Shown here piece after piece: positions 37,648 to 47,002 of a DNA stretch of 64,000 bases (the stretch's first letter is position 1; every line of letters starts with the position of its first letter). Below the pieces are notes generated by a model. That model made no database searches and had not been told where the DNA came from. It saw only the letters and a list, made by a program, of their open reading frames with translations. This DNA is from Pseudooceanicola spongiae. GTDB taxonomy: Bacteria; Pseudomonadota; Alphaproteobacteria; Rhodobacterales; Rhodobacteraceae. Location: NCBI RefSeq assembly GCF_014899185.1, contig NZ_CP045201.1:2650501-2714500 (forward strand), given 5' to 3'. The position numbers and the translations under genes are program-made.

Positions 37648-38349
37648 TCAGTCTTCGTTGTACCTGTAGCCGATCCCGTAGAGCGTCTCGATGGCGCAGA
37701 AATCCTCGTCCGCGCTGCGCAGTTTCTTGCGCAACCGCTTGATATGGCTGTCGATCGTGCGGTCATCGACATAGATCTGCTCGTCATAGGCCACGTCCAT
37801 CAGCTGATCGCGGCTTTTCACGAACCCGGGGTGCTGGGCCAGTGCCTTGAGCAACAGGAATTCGGTCACCGTCAGGGTCACGGCCTGCCCCTTCCAGGTC
37901 ACCAGATGGCGCAGCGGGTCCATCCGCAGCTCGCCACGCTCGATCACGCGGGTCTCTTCGGTTTCGGGGATCATCTCGCCTGCGACAGCCTGCTGACGCC
38001 GCAGCAGGGCGCGGATGCGAGCCACAAGCAGACGCTGGCTGAAGGGTTTTTTCACATAGTCATCCGCGCCGAGGCGCAGGCCCAGAACCTCGTCGATCTC
38101 ATCGTCCTTCGAGGTCAGGAAGATCACCGGCATCTGGGTTTTCTGGCGCAGCCTCTGCAGCAGGTCGATACCGTCCATGCGGGGCATCTTGATGTCCAGA
38201 ACGGCCATGTCGGGCAGACGCTTTTCAAAGGCCTCAAGTGCGGCCTGACCATCGCTGTAGGTCTCGACCTCAAAGCCCTCGGCCTCCAGCATGATGGCGA
38301 CGGACGTCAGGATATTCCTGTCATCGTCCACAAGGGCGATTTTCGACAT
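37648..38349 (-). CDS. chvI: Response regulator ChvI
   Basis: A 233-residue OmpR-type regulator. The receiver domain has the acidic pocket 'LVDDD' (6-10), phospho-acceptor D52 in '[11 protein letters not shown]', and 'YVKKPF'. The C-terminal winged helix ends '[16 protein letters not shown]' and 'GIGYRYNED'. With ChvG it controls envelope, acid and often central-carbon genes. The start at 38349 is fixed by '[10 protein letters not shown]'. The gene is divergent from pckA, a linkage preserved across alphaproteobacteria. Confidence 0.96.
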   Translation of the reverse strand: MSKIALVDDDRNILTSVAIMLEAEGFEVETYSDGQAALEAFEKRLPDMAVLDIKMPRMDGIDLLQRLRQKTQMPVIFLTSKDDEIDEVLGLRLGADDYVKKPFSQRLLVARIRALLRRQQAVAGEMIPETEETRVIERGELRMDPLRHLVTWKGQAVTLTVTEFLLLKALAQHPGFVKSRDQLMDVAYDEQIYVDDRTIDSHIKRLRKKLRSADEDFCAIETLYGIGYRYNED

Positions 38350-38737
38350 CGGGCCTATCCTCGTCCTGCGCAAACTGCCTTCATTTTTCCCGTCAGTATT
38401 CCCCTTTTAGGACTTTACAAGCAACGCCAAACACGATTCGCCCCGGCGGCTAAAGACTTTGTGGCGAAAATGTCTTATGATCTCCTGAATTTGCTGGAAA
38501 CCGTATGTGTCCAAACGGGTGCCGGCGTCCGGGCCGCTCTGGCATGTGCAACATTCCGCAGGTGGTTGCGCTAAACCAAAATTGGTTGCGCTAACCTTCC
38601 CCAGCGACCTGTTCACAATCGGAACAAGCGTGCTAAGGACCCCTCTATCGAGACGTTTCGCCTCGGTTCCGGGCCCCCACCGCGTCGCCCGGAAAAGGAG
38701 GATCGCCGCAACGGAGCGGCGCTACAGGAGTTTGAAA
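38350..38737. promoter_or_regulatory. chvI-pckA divergent control region with duplicated site
   Basis: 388 non-coding bases. TGGTTGCGCTAA occurs twice at a 20-bp interval (38563-38574 and 38583-38594), each continuing to AACC or AAACC, so each is an imperfect GGTT-GCGC-AACC palindrome of the LacI-operator type. A LacI regulator (PckR) controls pckA in rhizobia; here that is inference. AGGAG at 38727-38731 serves pckA. Confidence 0.5.
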
Positions 38738-40336
38738 ATGGCATTAGGACGGGTCAACCCGCACTTCCGGCTCGAAGATCAAGGCATCAACGGCCTGGGC
38801 AATGTCTATTACAACCTGAAGGAGCCCGCGCTTGTCGAAGCCGCCGTGAAACGCAGCGAAGGCACGCTCGGCAAGGGGGGTGCGTTTCTGGTCACGACGG
38901 GGAAATACACTGGCCGCTCTCCCAAGGACAAACACGTCGTCAAAACGCCCGATGTCATTGATAACATCTGGTGGGAAAATAACGCGGCCATGTCGCCGGA
39001 AGGCTTTGATGCCCTCTATGCCGACATGCTCGCTCACATGCAGGGCAAGGACTATTTCGTCCAGGATCTCATTGGCGGCGCTGACCCGGCCTATGCGATC
39101 AATGTCCGCCTGGTGACTGAACTCGCCTGGCACAACCTTTTCATCCGTCACCTGCTGCGCCGCCCCGATCTGGCCGCGCTGGACGGCTTCGTTTCCGATT
39201 TCACAATCATCAACTGCCCCAGTTTCAAGGCAGACCCGGCCAAACACGACTGCCGCACCGATACGGTCATCGCGATGAACTTCGCCAAGAAGATCATCCT
39301 GATCGGTGGCACCGAATACGCCGGCGAAAACAAGAAATCCGTCTTCACGCTGCTGAACTACCTGTTGCCCGAAAAAGGCGTCATGCCGATGCACTGCTCG
39401 GCCAACCACGCCAACGGCAACCCGGTCGACACCGCAATCTTCTTCGGCCTGTCGGGCACCGGCAAGACCACCCTGTCGGCAGATCCGTCGCGCACGCTGA
39501 TCGGCGATGACGAACACGGCTGGTCCGATCGTGGCACCTTCAACTTTGAGGGCGGCTGCTACGCCAAGACGATCAACCTCTCTGCCGAGGCCGAGCCGGA
39601 GATCTACGCCACCTGCTCGATGTTCGGCACCGTGATCGAGAACATGGTCTTCGACAAGGAAACCTTCGAGCTTGATTTCGAAGACAGCTCCCTGACCCAG
39701 AACATGCGCTGCGCCTACCCGCTGGAGTTCATCCCGAACGCCTCCGAAACCGGTCTGGGCGGCCACCCCAAGAACATCATCCTGCTGACCTGTGACGCCT
39801 ATGGCGTCCTGCCGCCGATCTCGCGGCTGACCCCGGCGCAGGCGATGTACCACTTCCTGTCCGGCTTCACCTCGAAGACCCCCGGCACAGAACGTGGTGT
39901 GGTCGAACCCGAGCCGACCTTCTCGACCTGCTTTGGTGCGCCCTTCATGCCGCGTCGGCCTGAAACCTACGGCAAGCTGCTGCAGGAAAAGATCGCCAAG
40001 CATGGGGCCACCTGCTGGCTGGTGAACACCGGCTGGACCGGCGGCGCCTTCGGCACCGGCAAGCGGATGCCCATCCGGGCCACCCGTGCCCTGCTGACCG
40101 CCGCGCTTGACGGATCGCTGAACGAGGCTGAATTCCGCAAGGACGCCAACTTCGGCTTCGATGTGCCCGTGGCCGTGCCGGGCGTCTCTGACGTCCTGCT
40201 CGATCCGCGCCGCACCTGGTCCGACCCTGCCGCCTACGACAAGCAGGCCACGAAACTGGTCGGCATGTTCTCCGAGAACTTCGAGCAGTACCTGCCCTAT
40301 ATCGACGAAGACGTGAAAGCCGCCGCCATCGGCTAA
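38738..40336 (+). CDS. pckA: Phosphoenolpyruvate carboxykinase (ATP)
   Basis: A 532-residue ATP-dependent PEPCK that turns oxaloacetate into PEP at the head of gluconeogenesis. The P-loop is '[16 protein letters not shown]' (GLSGTGKT at 237-244). '[19 protein letters not shown]' and '[19 protein letters not shown]' supply further substrate- and metal-binding residues. The start at 38738 is set by AGGAG seven bases upstream and the family N-terminus. A terminator follows. Gluconeogenic growth on C2 units via mcd would need it. Confidence 0.98.
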   Translation: MALGRVNPHFRLEDQGINGLGNVYYNLKEPALVEAAVKRSEGTLGKGGAFLVTTGKYTGRSPKDKHVVKTPDVIDNIWWENNAAMSPEGFDALYADMLAHMQGKDYFVQDLIGGADPAYAINVRLVTELAWHNLFIRHLLRRPDLAALDGFVSDFTIINCPSFKADPAKHDCRTDTVIAMNFAKKIILIGGTEYAGENKKSVFTLLNYLLPEKGVMPMHCSANHANGNPVDTAIFFGLSGTGKTTLSADPSRTLIGDDEHGWSDRGTFNFEGGCYAKTINLSAEAEPEIYATCSMFGTVIENMVFDKETFELDFEDSSLTQNMRCAYPLEFIPNASETGLGGHPKNIILLTCDAYGVLPPISRLTPAQAMYHFLSGFTSKTPGTERGVVEPEPTFSTCFGAPFMPRRPETYGKLLQEKIAKHGATCWLVNTGWTGGAFGTGKRMPIRATRALLTAALDGSLNEAEFRKDANFGFDVPVAVPGVSDVLLDPRRTWSDPAAYDKQATKLVGMFSENFEQYLPYIDEDVKAAAIG

Positions 40337-40663
40337 GGCGCTCCACGGCTCAAGTCATCGCAAACGCCCCGCCCCACCCGGCGGGGCGTTTTGCGTCTGA
40401 TGGCCCCTGCTCCGCCCTCAGACCCGTCATTCATTAAAGTTTTAGGGAAAACATCCCGCCATTCCGGTCAGAATGGCCCATATCCTCACGTGACAGTGGC
40501 ACAAGCGCTTGACGCAAAGGTCACCACGCCGCATGAAATGGGCGGAGAAAGCGTCATGGGTCACCATGGCCCCCGGAACAGATCATGCGCCCCCGCAGAA
40601 CAGGGCGACAGGGCAGGCAAAGCCGCCGCCCTCTGGTCGCCGGGAAGGGGAGGGATGAAAGAC
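40337..40663. other. Intergenic region after pckA
   Basis: 327 bases. The first 56 hold the pckA terminator. TTGACG near 40510 could be a -35 element for the 40664 gene, with a poor -10. AAGGGGAGGG precedes that start. Nothing else is evident. Confidence 0.4.
40362..40392 (+). terminator. Terminator of pckA
   Basis: AACGCCCCGCC, loop CACCC, GGCGGGGCGTTTTG: a strong stem with T-tract. Confidence 0.85.
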
Positions 40664-41242
40664 ATGACACCTGTCGCCGCGGCAAGACTTGCAGTGCTGC
40701 TCAGCACGCTTGCGCCCACCATAGCCCTGTCACAGGGTTTGGCCGAGGTCGCCTCCTCTGCCACCAGCCGCGACTTCATCCGCGCCCCGCTTGAGATGGA
40801 AGAGGCCGGGATCTACTGCCCCTCCGCCCATGTCGGCACCGAACCCGCCCCCGAAACCGAAAGCGGCTACATCCTGCTGATGGCCGGCGATCAGCGCGTC
40901 GCCCTGAACAGCCGCACCGTGCCCGCGCATCTGGGGATTTCCTTCGGCGTGCGCATCCGTCTCGCGCCCGGCAGCGAGGCCAGCGATTACCGCATGGTCG
41001 TGCTGCATCCGCCCTATGGCCCGATGGACATCACGCAGGAAAGCTGGGACCCGAACCTGCGCGATGACTGGGGCGTGCGCAGTTTCCAGTTCGAATACGA
41101 GCGCGAGATGCAGCCCGGCCTCTGGGCGTTCGAGGTGCATCGCGGCGATGAGGTGCTCATGCGCCAGAGCTTCACCGTCGTCCCCATGGCCGATGCGCCC
41201 GAGGCCGTTGACCTCTGCTTCGGCGGCACCTTCCTGTCCTAG
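40664..41242 (+). CDS. Secreted DUF3859-like protein
   Basis: A 192-residue exported protein. A signal peptide covers about residues 1-24 (ending 'IALSQ'). The mature part is predicted beta-rich, with 'GIYCPSAHVGTEPAPETESG', 'VVLHPPYGPMDITQESW' and 'LWAFEVHRGDEVLMRQSF', which resemble the DUF3859 proteins of Rhodobacteraceae. Function unknown. The strong AGGGGAGGG abuts an ATG at 40655 and lies nine bases before the ATG at 40664, so the latter is preferred. Confidence 0.7.
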   Translation: MTPVAAARLAVLLSTLAPTIALSQGLAEVASSATSRDFIRAPLEMEEAGIYCPSAHVGTEPAPETESGYILLMAGDQRVALNSRTVPAHLGISFGVRIRLAPGSEASDYRMVVLHPPYGPMDITQESWDPNLRDDWGVRSFQFEYEREMQPGLWAFEVHRGDEVLMRQSFTVVPMADAPEAVDLCFGGTFLS

Positions 41243-42016
41243 TTACAGGCCAAGCCCCTGCCGCAGCAGATTGCCGCCCGCGATCAGCAGCACCACCAGA
41301 GTCGCGCGCCGGAACATCACCTGATCAATCCGGTCGTGGACTCGAAACCCGATCCACATGCCCACCAGCGCAACAGGCACCAGAGCCGCCGAAAACGGTG
41401 CGGTCGTCGTGCTCAGCACGCCCGACCCGATATGCGCCCCCAGCAGCGCCACCGCGCCAAGGCCATAGATGACGCCCTGCAGCTGCAACTGATCGCGCTT
41501 CGGCGTCTCCAGCGCGGTCAGATAGGCCACCGTCGGCGGCCCCCAGACGCCCGAGAACCCACCGATTCCGCCCGCCAGCATTGCCACCCCCACCTCGACC
41601 CGGCGCGGCGGCGGCGAGCCGAGCTTGAGCGGATAGGCCAGCAGCTGGCTCAGCGCGAAGGCGACGATGGGCAGGCCGATCATCACCTGCATGGCGCGCG
41701 CCGGCAGCACGCTGACCAGCTGCGCCGACAGGATCAGCATGACAAAGGCCACCGCCAGAAACACCCGAAACCGCACCACGGCCTGCCAGACGCCCCGCGG
41801 GCCGGCCCGCATCGCCTGCCAGCCGTTGGTGCACAGCGTCGGCAGGATCAGCCCCGCCAGCGCCCACTCCGGCCCGACGATGCTGCCCAGCCCGCTCACC
41901 ATGATCATAGGCATGGCGAATCCCACCATGCCCTTCACCACCCCCGCCACCAGCGCGACGGCGAAACAGCCCAGCAGAGCCACCAAAGTCAGAGAGTCCG
42001 GCAAAAACATGTCCAT
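41243..42016 (-). CDS. TauE/SafE-family permease
   Basis: A 257-residue inner-membrane protein with about eight hydrophobic segments. 'ALVAGVVKGMVGFAMPMIMVS' and 'LAGGIGGFSGVWGPPTVAYL' are the paired family motifs. It is of a different subtype from the TauE at 31 kb and has no TIGR02186 partner. It stands alone, convergent with the DUF3859-like gene with no space between the stops and divergent from mcd. Substrate unknown, probably an organosulfur or organic anion. Confidence 0.87.
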   Translation of the reverse strand: MDMFLPDSLTLVALLGCFAVALVAGVVKGMVGFAMPMIMVSGLGSIVGPEWALAGLILPTLCTNGWQAMRAGPRGVWQAVVRFRVFLAVAFVMLILSAQLVSVLPARAMQVMIGLPIVAFALSQLLAYPLKLGSPPPRRVEVGVAMLAGGIGGFSGVWGPPTVAYLTALETPKRDQLQLQGVIYGLGAVALLGAHIGSGVLSTTTAPFSAALVPVALVGMWIGFRVHDRIDQVMFRRATLVVLLIAGGNLLRQGLGL

Positions 42017-42162
42017 GCGCCAGACCTATCACCCCCGAACCGCAGCGCCAGCCAAAATTCGTCACGTAACTTTACTTCACGCATGCGCATCCCAGCGCAT
42101 TTATATTGCGCTGCACCTGCAAAGCCTCTATGCCGACCTCAAGCGAGAGAGAGGAGTTTCCC

Positions 42163-43848
42163 ATGGCACACGACGGCACCCACACCCCGAGCGCAGACAG
42201 CGCGATCCTGCCCGATCTGCTGATCCTGACGGCCGAGGCACTGGCCCCGGCGGAATTCCTGCTCGAAACCGCCCGCCAGATGACCCGCGCGCTGGTCGAG
42301 GACGATGGCCGCGTCTCCACCCGCAAGGTCGAGGAACATCAGACCGCCACCCACGGCCTCGCCTGGCTCGCCACCTATGTCGAGGCCCTGCGCCAGATGC
42401 AGAAGTGGGCCGAAAACCTGTCGTCCCAAGGGAATTTCACCGAACTTGACACCCTGCTGCACCAGATCGCCTTTGGCGAATACCTGTCGCAGATGACCGG
42501 CGGCATTCAGATGTCGCAAAGCGAGATCGTGCGCCCGCAGGACCTCGGCCTGACCCGCGACAACATGCGCATGATGGAAAACGCCGCCGTCGTCACGCTC
42601 TGCGATCACGGCAACACGCAAGCCGCCCGCACCCGCCTCGCCGAACTGATCGTCCAGCAGCAGGGCAACGTCACCTACGGCACCACCGGCCTCGACGCCG
42701 AGCTTGAAATGATCCGCGACCAGTTCCGCCGCTATTCGGTCGAAAAGGTCGCCCCCTTTGCCCACGACTGGCACCTCAAGGACGAGCTGATCCCGATGTC
42801 CGTCATCGAGGAGCTGGCCGAAATGGGCGTCTTCGGCCTGACCATCCCCGAGGAACACGGCGGCTTCGGCTTTTCCAAGGCCGCCATGGTCGTCGTCTCC
42901 GAAGAACTCTCGCGCGGCTACATCGGCGTCGGCTCCCTCGGCACCCGCTCGGAAATCGCGGCAGAACTCATCCTCTGCGGCGGCACCGAGGCGCAAAAGG
43001 CCCACTGGCTGCCCAAACTCGCCTCAGGTGAGATCCTGCCCACCGCCGTTTTCACCGAGCCGAACACAGGCTCCGACCTCGCCGCCCTGCGCACCCGCGC
43101 CAGCAAGGACGGCGACAACTACCGCCTGACCGGCAACAAGACCTGGATCACCCACGCCGCCCGCACCCATGTGATGACCGTGCTGGCGCGCACCGATCCC
43201 GACAGCACCGACCACCGCGGCCTGTCGATGTTCCTCGCTGAAAAGACCCCCGGCACCGACGCAGATCCGTTCCCGACCCCCGGCATGAGTGGAGGCGAGA
43301 TCGAGGTCCTCGGCTATCGCGGGATGAAGGAATACGAACTGGCCTTCGACAATTTCGCGATCAAGGGCGAAAACCTGCTCGGCGGGGAAGAGGGCAAGGG
43401 CTTCAAACAGCTCATGCAAACGTTCGAGAGCGCCCGCATTCAGACCGCCGCCCGCGCCATCGGCGTTGCACAGGCCGCGCTCGACACCGCCCTGCAATAT
43501 GCCCTCGATCGCAAGGCCTTCGGCGGACCGCTGGTGAATTTCCCCCGCGTCTCCGGCAAACTGGCGATGATGGCGGTCGAGATCATGGTCGCCCGCCAGC
43601 TGACCTATTTCGCCGCCTACGAGAAGGACCACGACCGCCGCTGCGACCTGGAGGCGGGCATGGCCAAGCTGCTCGGCGCCCGCATCGCCTGGTCCTGCGC
43701 CGACAACGCCCTGCAGATCCACGGCGGTAACGGCTTTGCGCTGGAATACACCGTCTCTCGCCTGCTCTGCGACGCCCGCATCCTGTCGATCTTTGAAGGC
43801 GCTGCGGAAATTCAGGCGCAGGTCATCGCACGACGCCTCCTCGGCTAG
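42163..43848 (+). CDS. mcd: (2S)-methylsuccinyl-CoA dehydrogenase
   Basis: A 561-residue flavoprotein of the acyl-CoA dehydrogenase family. An N-terminal extension of about 170 residues precedes the core ('GVFGLTIPEEHGGFGFSK', 'VFTEPNTGSDLAALRTRA', 'QIHGGNGFALEY'). That extension and overall length are the mark of Mcd, which oxidises methylsuccinyl-CoA to mesaconyl-CoA in the ethylmalonyl-CoA pathway of acetate assimilation. Ordinary acyl-CoA dehydrogenases are about 380 residues. GAGGAG lies seven bases before the ATG. Other pathway genes are not in the window. The pathway needs B12 mutases, which ties it to the cob operon. Confidence 0.9.
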   Translation: MAHDGTHTPSADSAILPDLLILTAEALAPAEFLLETARQMTRALVEDDGRVSTRKVEEHQTATHGLAWLATYVEALRQMQKWAENLSSQGNFTELDTLLHQIAFGEYLSQMTGGIQMSQSEIVRPQDLGLTRDNMRMMENAAVVTLCDHGNTQAARTRLAELIVQQQGNVTYGTTGLDAELEMIRDQFRRYSVEKVAPFAHDWHLKDELIPMSVIEELAEMGVFGLTIPEEHGGFGFSKAAMVVVSEELSRGYIGVGSLGTRSEIAAELILCGGTEAQKAHWLPKLASGEILPTAVFTEPNTGSDLAALRTRASKDGDNYRLTGNKTWITHAARTHVMTVLARTDPDSTDHRGLSMFLAEKTPGTDADPFPTPGMSGGEIEVLGYRGMKEYELAFDNFAIKGENLLGGEEGKGFKQLMQTFESARIQTAARAIGVAQAALDTALQYALDRKAFGGPLVNFPRVSGKLAMMAVEIMVARQLTYFAAYEKDHDRRCDLEAGMAKLLGARIAWSCADNALQIHGGNGFALEYTVSRLLCDARILSIFEGAAEIQAQVIARRLLG

Positions 43849-44318
43849 GGCCAAAGCGTTCACGCGCCAGTACCCCTCCTGACCACCCGGTAAACGGCGC
43901 AGAAACGGGCAGGAGCGCTGCGCTCTGCCGCCCCGGTGATCACCTCACCCCGCCGCGACGGCCCGCCTCGGCCCCGCATTGACTTTCAATTCCGCAAAAC
44001 CTCAGGCTGATCCGGTGGCGTCTCTTCCCCCGCAGAGGCTTCCCTTCCCCCTGTGTGCCACCGCGCGGCCCGTCCCCTCCCGTCCTTCCCTGCGGGAAGT
44101 GCCGCGCGACGGCAGCGCCACGTCCTTGCCGGTACCGGCCGAGGCGTCCCAGGTGGCCGAAAGAACGCCTCTGTTCTTTCGGCCCGGCCCACCCCAACCG
44201 CTGGAAAGCCGTACAAACGCGTGCCGCCTGAGGCAGCCTGACACGAAAATAATCCGCGTCGCCCGCGTAAAATGTGCTACTGCAAGGTAGGATTAACCAA
44301 TGCGAAGCGTTGTTGCCC
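43849..44318. other. Non-coding region with a cluster of hairpins
   Basis: 470 bases between mcd and the Hint gene. Read on either strand it folds into several stems: GGTGGC/GCCACC (44014-44062), CGCGCGGC/GCCGCGCG (44062-44108), the palindrome GCCGGTACCGGC (about 44128-44139), and a perfect 12-bp inverted repeat GGCCGAAAGAAC/GTTCTTTCGGCC with a 6-base loop (44155-44184). Small open frames here look spurious. It may hold a structured RNA, a terminator set or a short mobile-element remnant. Confidence 0.5.
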
Positions 44319-45404
44319 ATGCCCGTCTTCATTCAGGCATTCAAGACGACCGTGGCCAATGGGATCGCGTCGAGCGAGTCCCAGCTGGTTACCATTGCGC
44401 TCTATGGCCCGGGCGAAACCATCAACACCTCCGACGGTGCCGCCCTGCGGATCGTCGATACCAATGGCGACGGGCTGATCAGCCCGAAAGAGTTCCGCGA
44501 TGCCGTGGGCGGCGGTGGCCTTGGCCTCGACAGTGGCGGCACCCAGCTGCTGTTTGACGGCATCCCCCCCGCCAACGGCAACAACGGCACGCTCTACAGC
44601 CCGGCGCCCGTGATCAGCGGCGCGGATTTGAACAGCTATATCGACGCGCTCGACAAGAACTTTCCGCCCGTCGCCCCGACGTCGGTCGAAACCGCCAACC
44701 CCGATCAGGTGCCCGGCACCGACCCCACCAACAGCACCCCGGTCTGCTTCGCGCGCGGCACCCGCCTGCTCACCGACACAGGCCTGCGCCGCGTCGAGAG
44801 CCTGCGCGCCTGCGCTCTTCTGATGACGCTGGACCATGGTCTGCAACCGATCCGCTGGATTGGCGGGTGGAAACTCCACCCCCAGACCCTGCGCAACCGG
44901 CCCGCCCTCAGCCCGATCCGCATCGCCGCCCACGCCCTTGGCGACGGCCTGCCAGAGCGCGCGCTGATCGTCTCGCCCCAGCACCGCATCCTCGTGCGCT
45001 CCGTCATCGCCCAGCGCATGTTCGGCGTGCCCGAAGTGCTGATCCCGGCCTGCCTTCTGGCCAGCTTGCCCGGCATCACCTCCTGCGGCACGACCGAGCC
45101 CGACGCGCCGCTGCCCGCCGCCCGCCCGCTGGAATATTTCCACCTGCTTCTCGACCGCCACGAGGTCGTGCATGCCGAAGGCGCGCTCAGCGAAACCTTC
45201 TACACCGGCGCCTTCGCCCTCGAAAGCATCGGCCCGAACGCCCGCGACGAGGTGGCAAGCATCCTGACCCGCCACACCGGCCACCCCGCCCACCTCAGCC
45301 CGGCGCGCCCCCTGATCAAAGGTCCCCGCGCCCGCCAACTGGCCGAACGCCACAGCCTCAACGGCAAACCCCTGTTCAGCGCAGAGCTGCCACAACCCGC
45401 CTGA
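44319..45404 (+). CDS. EF-hand and Hint-domain protein
   Basis: A 361-residue protein. Residues 47-58 ('DTNGDGLISPKEF') are a canonical EF-hand calcium loop. After a Gly/Asn/Pro-rich stretch, a Hint (hedgehog/intein-type) domain starts at C143 ('VCFARGTRLLTDTGLRRVE') and continues with 'LIVSPQHRILV' and a C-terminal 'HAEGALSETFYTG'. Hint domains self-cleave or splice; in Rhodobacteraceae many exported proteins carry them C-terminally. No signal peptide is visible, so export would need a type I-like signal. The start is inferred and has no clear ribosome site. Confidence 0.85.
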   Translation: MPVFIQAFKTTVANGIASSESQLVTIALYGPGETINTSDGAALRIVDTNGDGLISPKEFRDAVGGGGLGLDSGGTQLLFDGIPPANGNNGTLYSPAPVISGADLNSYIDALDKNFPPVAPTSVETANPDQVPGTDPTNSTPVCFARGTRLLTDTGLRRVESLRACALLMTLDHGLQPIRWIGGWKLHPQTLRNRPALSPIRIAAHALGDGLPERALIVSPQHRILVRSVIAQRMFGVPEVLIPACLLASLPGITSCGTTEPDAPLPAARPLEYFHLLLDRHEVVHAEGALSETFYTGAFALESIGPNARDEVASILTRHTGHPAHLSPARPLIKGPRARQLAERHSLNGKPLFSAELPQPA

Positions 45405-45420
45405 AGCCTCGGGACATGCG

Positions 45421-45446
45421 AAAAGGGCCGCGCATCGCACGGCCCT
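45421..45446 (-). terminator. Terminator of the fasciclin gene
   Basis: GGGCCG (45425-45430) pairs with CGGCCC (45440-45445). On the minus strand the stem runs into TTTT. Confidence 0.65.
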
Positions 45447-45488
45447 CTCAACGCATCAACCAGGCTCGAAACCCTGGCGAAGCGGTCC

Positions 45489-46064
45489 TCAGCCCGCCTG
45501 ACCAGCCGGCAGCATGACCCGGTCGATCACATGCACGACGCCATTCGACTGGTCGACATCGGCGATGGTCACAGTCGCGACACGGCCATTCTCATCCTTC
45601 AGCTTCAGCGCGCCATCTTCCATATAGGCCTCCAGCTTGCACCCACCGAGGGTCGGCACCACATGCATGCCGCCATCATCAGAAATCATGCCCGCGATAT
45701 CGGTCGAAAACGCCTCGGCGCCGACAACATGGCAGGTCAGGATCTGCGTCAGCTGCGCCTTGTTCTCGGGCAGCAACAGCTTGTCCAGCGTGGCCTTGTC
45801 GATCATCCCGAAGGCGTCATCGGTCGGCGCGAATACGGTGAAGGGCCCCTCCCCCATCAGCGTCTCACCCAGACCCGCTGCCGTCACGGCCGCGACCAGC
45901 GTGCTCAGGTTCGGCGCCATGCTCGCATTCTCAACGATGGTCTTGTCCGCCATCATCGCAGCACCGCCCACCGAAGGGTTCTCCCCCATATCGTGTGACG
46001 AGGCAAAGGCCGCGCCGGCACTGGCAACACACACGACACTGGCAAGGGCTACACGTTTCAACAT
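45489..46064 (-). CDS. Secreted fasciclin-domain protein
   Basis: A 191-residue exported protein. Signal peptide 1-21 (ending 'AFASS'), then one fasciclin (FAS1) domain: 'LSTLVAAVTAAGLGETLMGE', 'GPFTVFAPTDDAFGMI', 'LTCHVVGAEAF' and the closing 'NGVVHVIDRVMLP'. FAS1 domains mediate adhesion and surface contacts; this single-domain form is common in marine bacteria. Start 46064 is chosen because GGAGGAG touches the ATG at 46070 and is properly spaced from 46064. Confidence 0.93.
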   Translation of the reverse strand: MLKRVALASVVCVASAGAAFASSHDMGENPSVGGAAMMADKTIVENASMAPNLSTLVAAVTAAGLGETLMGEGPFTVFAPTDDAFGMIDKATLDKLLLPENKAQLTQILTCHVVGAEAFSTDIAGMISDDGGMHVVPTLGGCKLEAYMEDGALKLKDENGRVATVTIADVDQSNGVVHVIDRVMLPAGQAG

Positions 46065-46186
46065 AGTCATCTCCTCCAAGATTTCCCCAGCACCTTTTCG
46101 GCCCGGGTTACAGACAACTACGGACCACCTCCCCGCTTGGTTTCAAATTTCCTCAGGTTTTTCTCACCACCTGCACCCCCGCTCTC

Positions 46187-46210
46187 TCATCTTGCCCGAA
46201 ATACTTCGGG
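46187..46210 (+). repeat. Interspersed element, family 1, half copy E
   Basis: ATCTTGCCCGAAATACTTC matches the left two thirds of the family 1 element; the right end has diverged into GGGGGGCGCGCC. It lies between the TRIC-type and fasciclin genes. Confidence 0.55.
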
Positions 46211-46249
46211 GGGCGCGCCCGGCGCGCGGGGGCAGAGCTCCCTCTGCCT

Positions 46250-46873
46250 TCACCGCTTGCGCGCCCTCGGCACCTGCCAGCCGCGATAGACACTGACGAT
46301 CCGCCAGGCGCTCGCCAGCGCCGCACCGCACACCGCCGTCAGCCCCGCAGGCCATCCCGCCCCATGCCCCAGCACGACGATCAGCGCCCCCAGCAGCGCC
46401 GCCAGCGCATAGATCTCCTCGCAAAGCACCCTCGGCACCTCCGCCACCAGCACATCGCGCAGCGCGCCGCCACCGCAGGCCGTCAGCACGCCGATCCAGA
46501 TCGCGCCCATCGGCCCCAGATCATAGGCCAGCGCCTTCTGCGCACCGGTCACCGCAAACAGCCCCAGCCCCAGCGCATCCAGCACCATGACCGGGCGGGT
46601 CAGCTTCTCGATCTGCGCATGGCCGAAAAACACCACCACCCCCGCCAGCAGCGCCGCGACGAAATACCTCTGATCGCTCAGAAACGCCGCCGGAGTCGCC
46701 CCGATCAGCATATCCCGCAGCGCGCCCCCCGCAGTTGCCGCCACCAGCGACAACACCAGAATGCCGAACAGATCCAGATCCCGCCGCACCGCCAGCATCG
46801 CGCCACTCAGCCCGAAGACAAAGGTGCCCAGCAGGTCCATCGCCCCCACAATCGTCGTAATTTGTCCCAGCAT
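46250..46873 (-). CDS. TRIC-type (UPF0126) membrane protein
   Basis: A 207-residue inner-membrane protein of about seven helices, built as two repeats. Each repeat has the conserved glycine-rich loop: 'ATAGGALRDMLIG' and 'ACGGGALRDVLVAEVP'. Prokaryotic TRIC proteins are trimeric cation channels; the older name is UPF0126/YadS. The start at 46873 is the first ATG at the family N-terminus; the long in-frame extension upstream overlaps the opposite gene and is rejected. Confidence 0.9.
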   Translation of the reverse strand: MLGQITTIVGAMDLLGTFVFGLSGAMLAVRRDLDLFGILVLSLVAATAGGALRDMLIGATPAAFLSDQRYFVAALLAGVVVFFGHAQIEKLTRPVMVLDALGLGLFAVTGAQKALAYDLGPMGAIWIGVLTACGGGALRDVLVAEVPRVLCEEIYALAALLGALIVVLGHGAGWPAGLTAVCGAALASAWRIVSVYRGWQVPRARKR

Positions 46874-47002
46874 TTTGCCTGCCCCCGCTGTTACCGCTCC
46901 CCCGATGACAGACACCACAGACGCCGCCCTGACAATGCCCGCAGTCGCCCGCCCTGCCGCAGCACAGTTGACACGCGCGCGGCCACGGGCAAACTCGTCC
47001 CC

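Noticed and set aside
43940..44332. Short overlapping open frames in the hairpin region
   Set aside because: They occur in several frames on both strands with Arg/Pro/Gly-rich nonsense-like translation and lack ribosome sites.
46364..47002. Long N-terminal extension of the BKACE protein
   Set aside because: It is antisense to the TRIC gene; the family N-terminus begins at the ATG at 47003.
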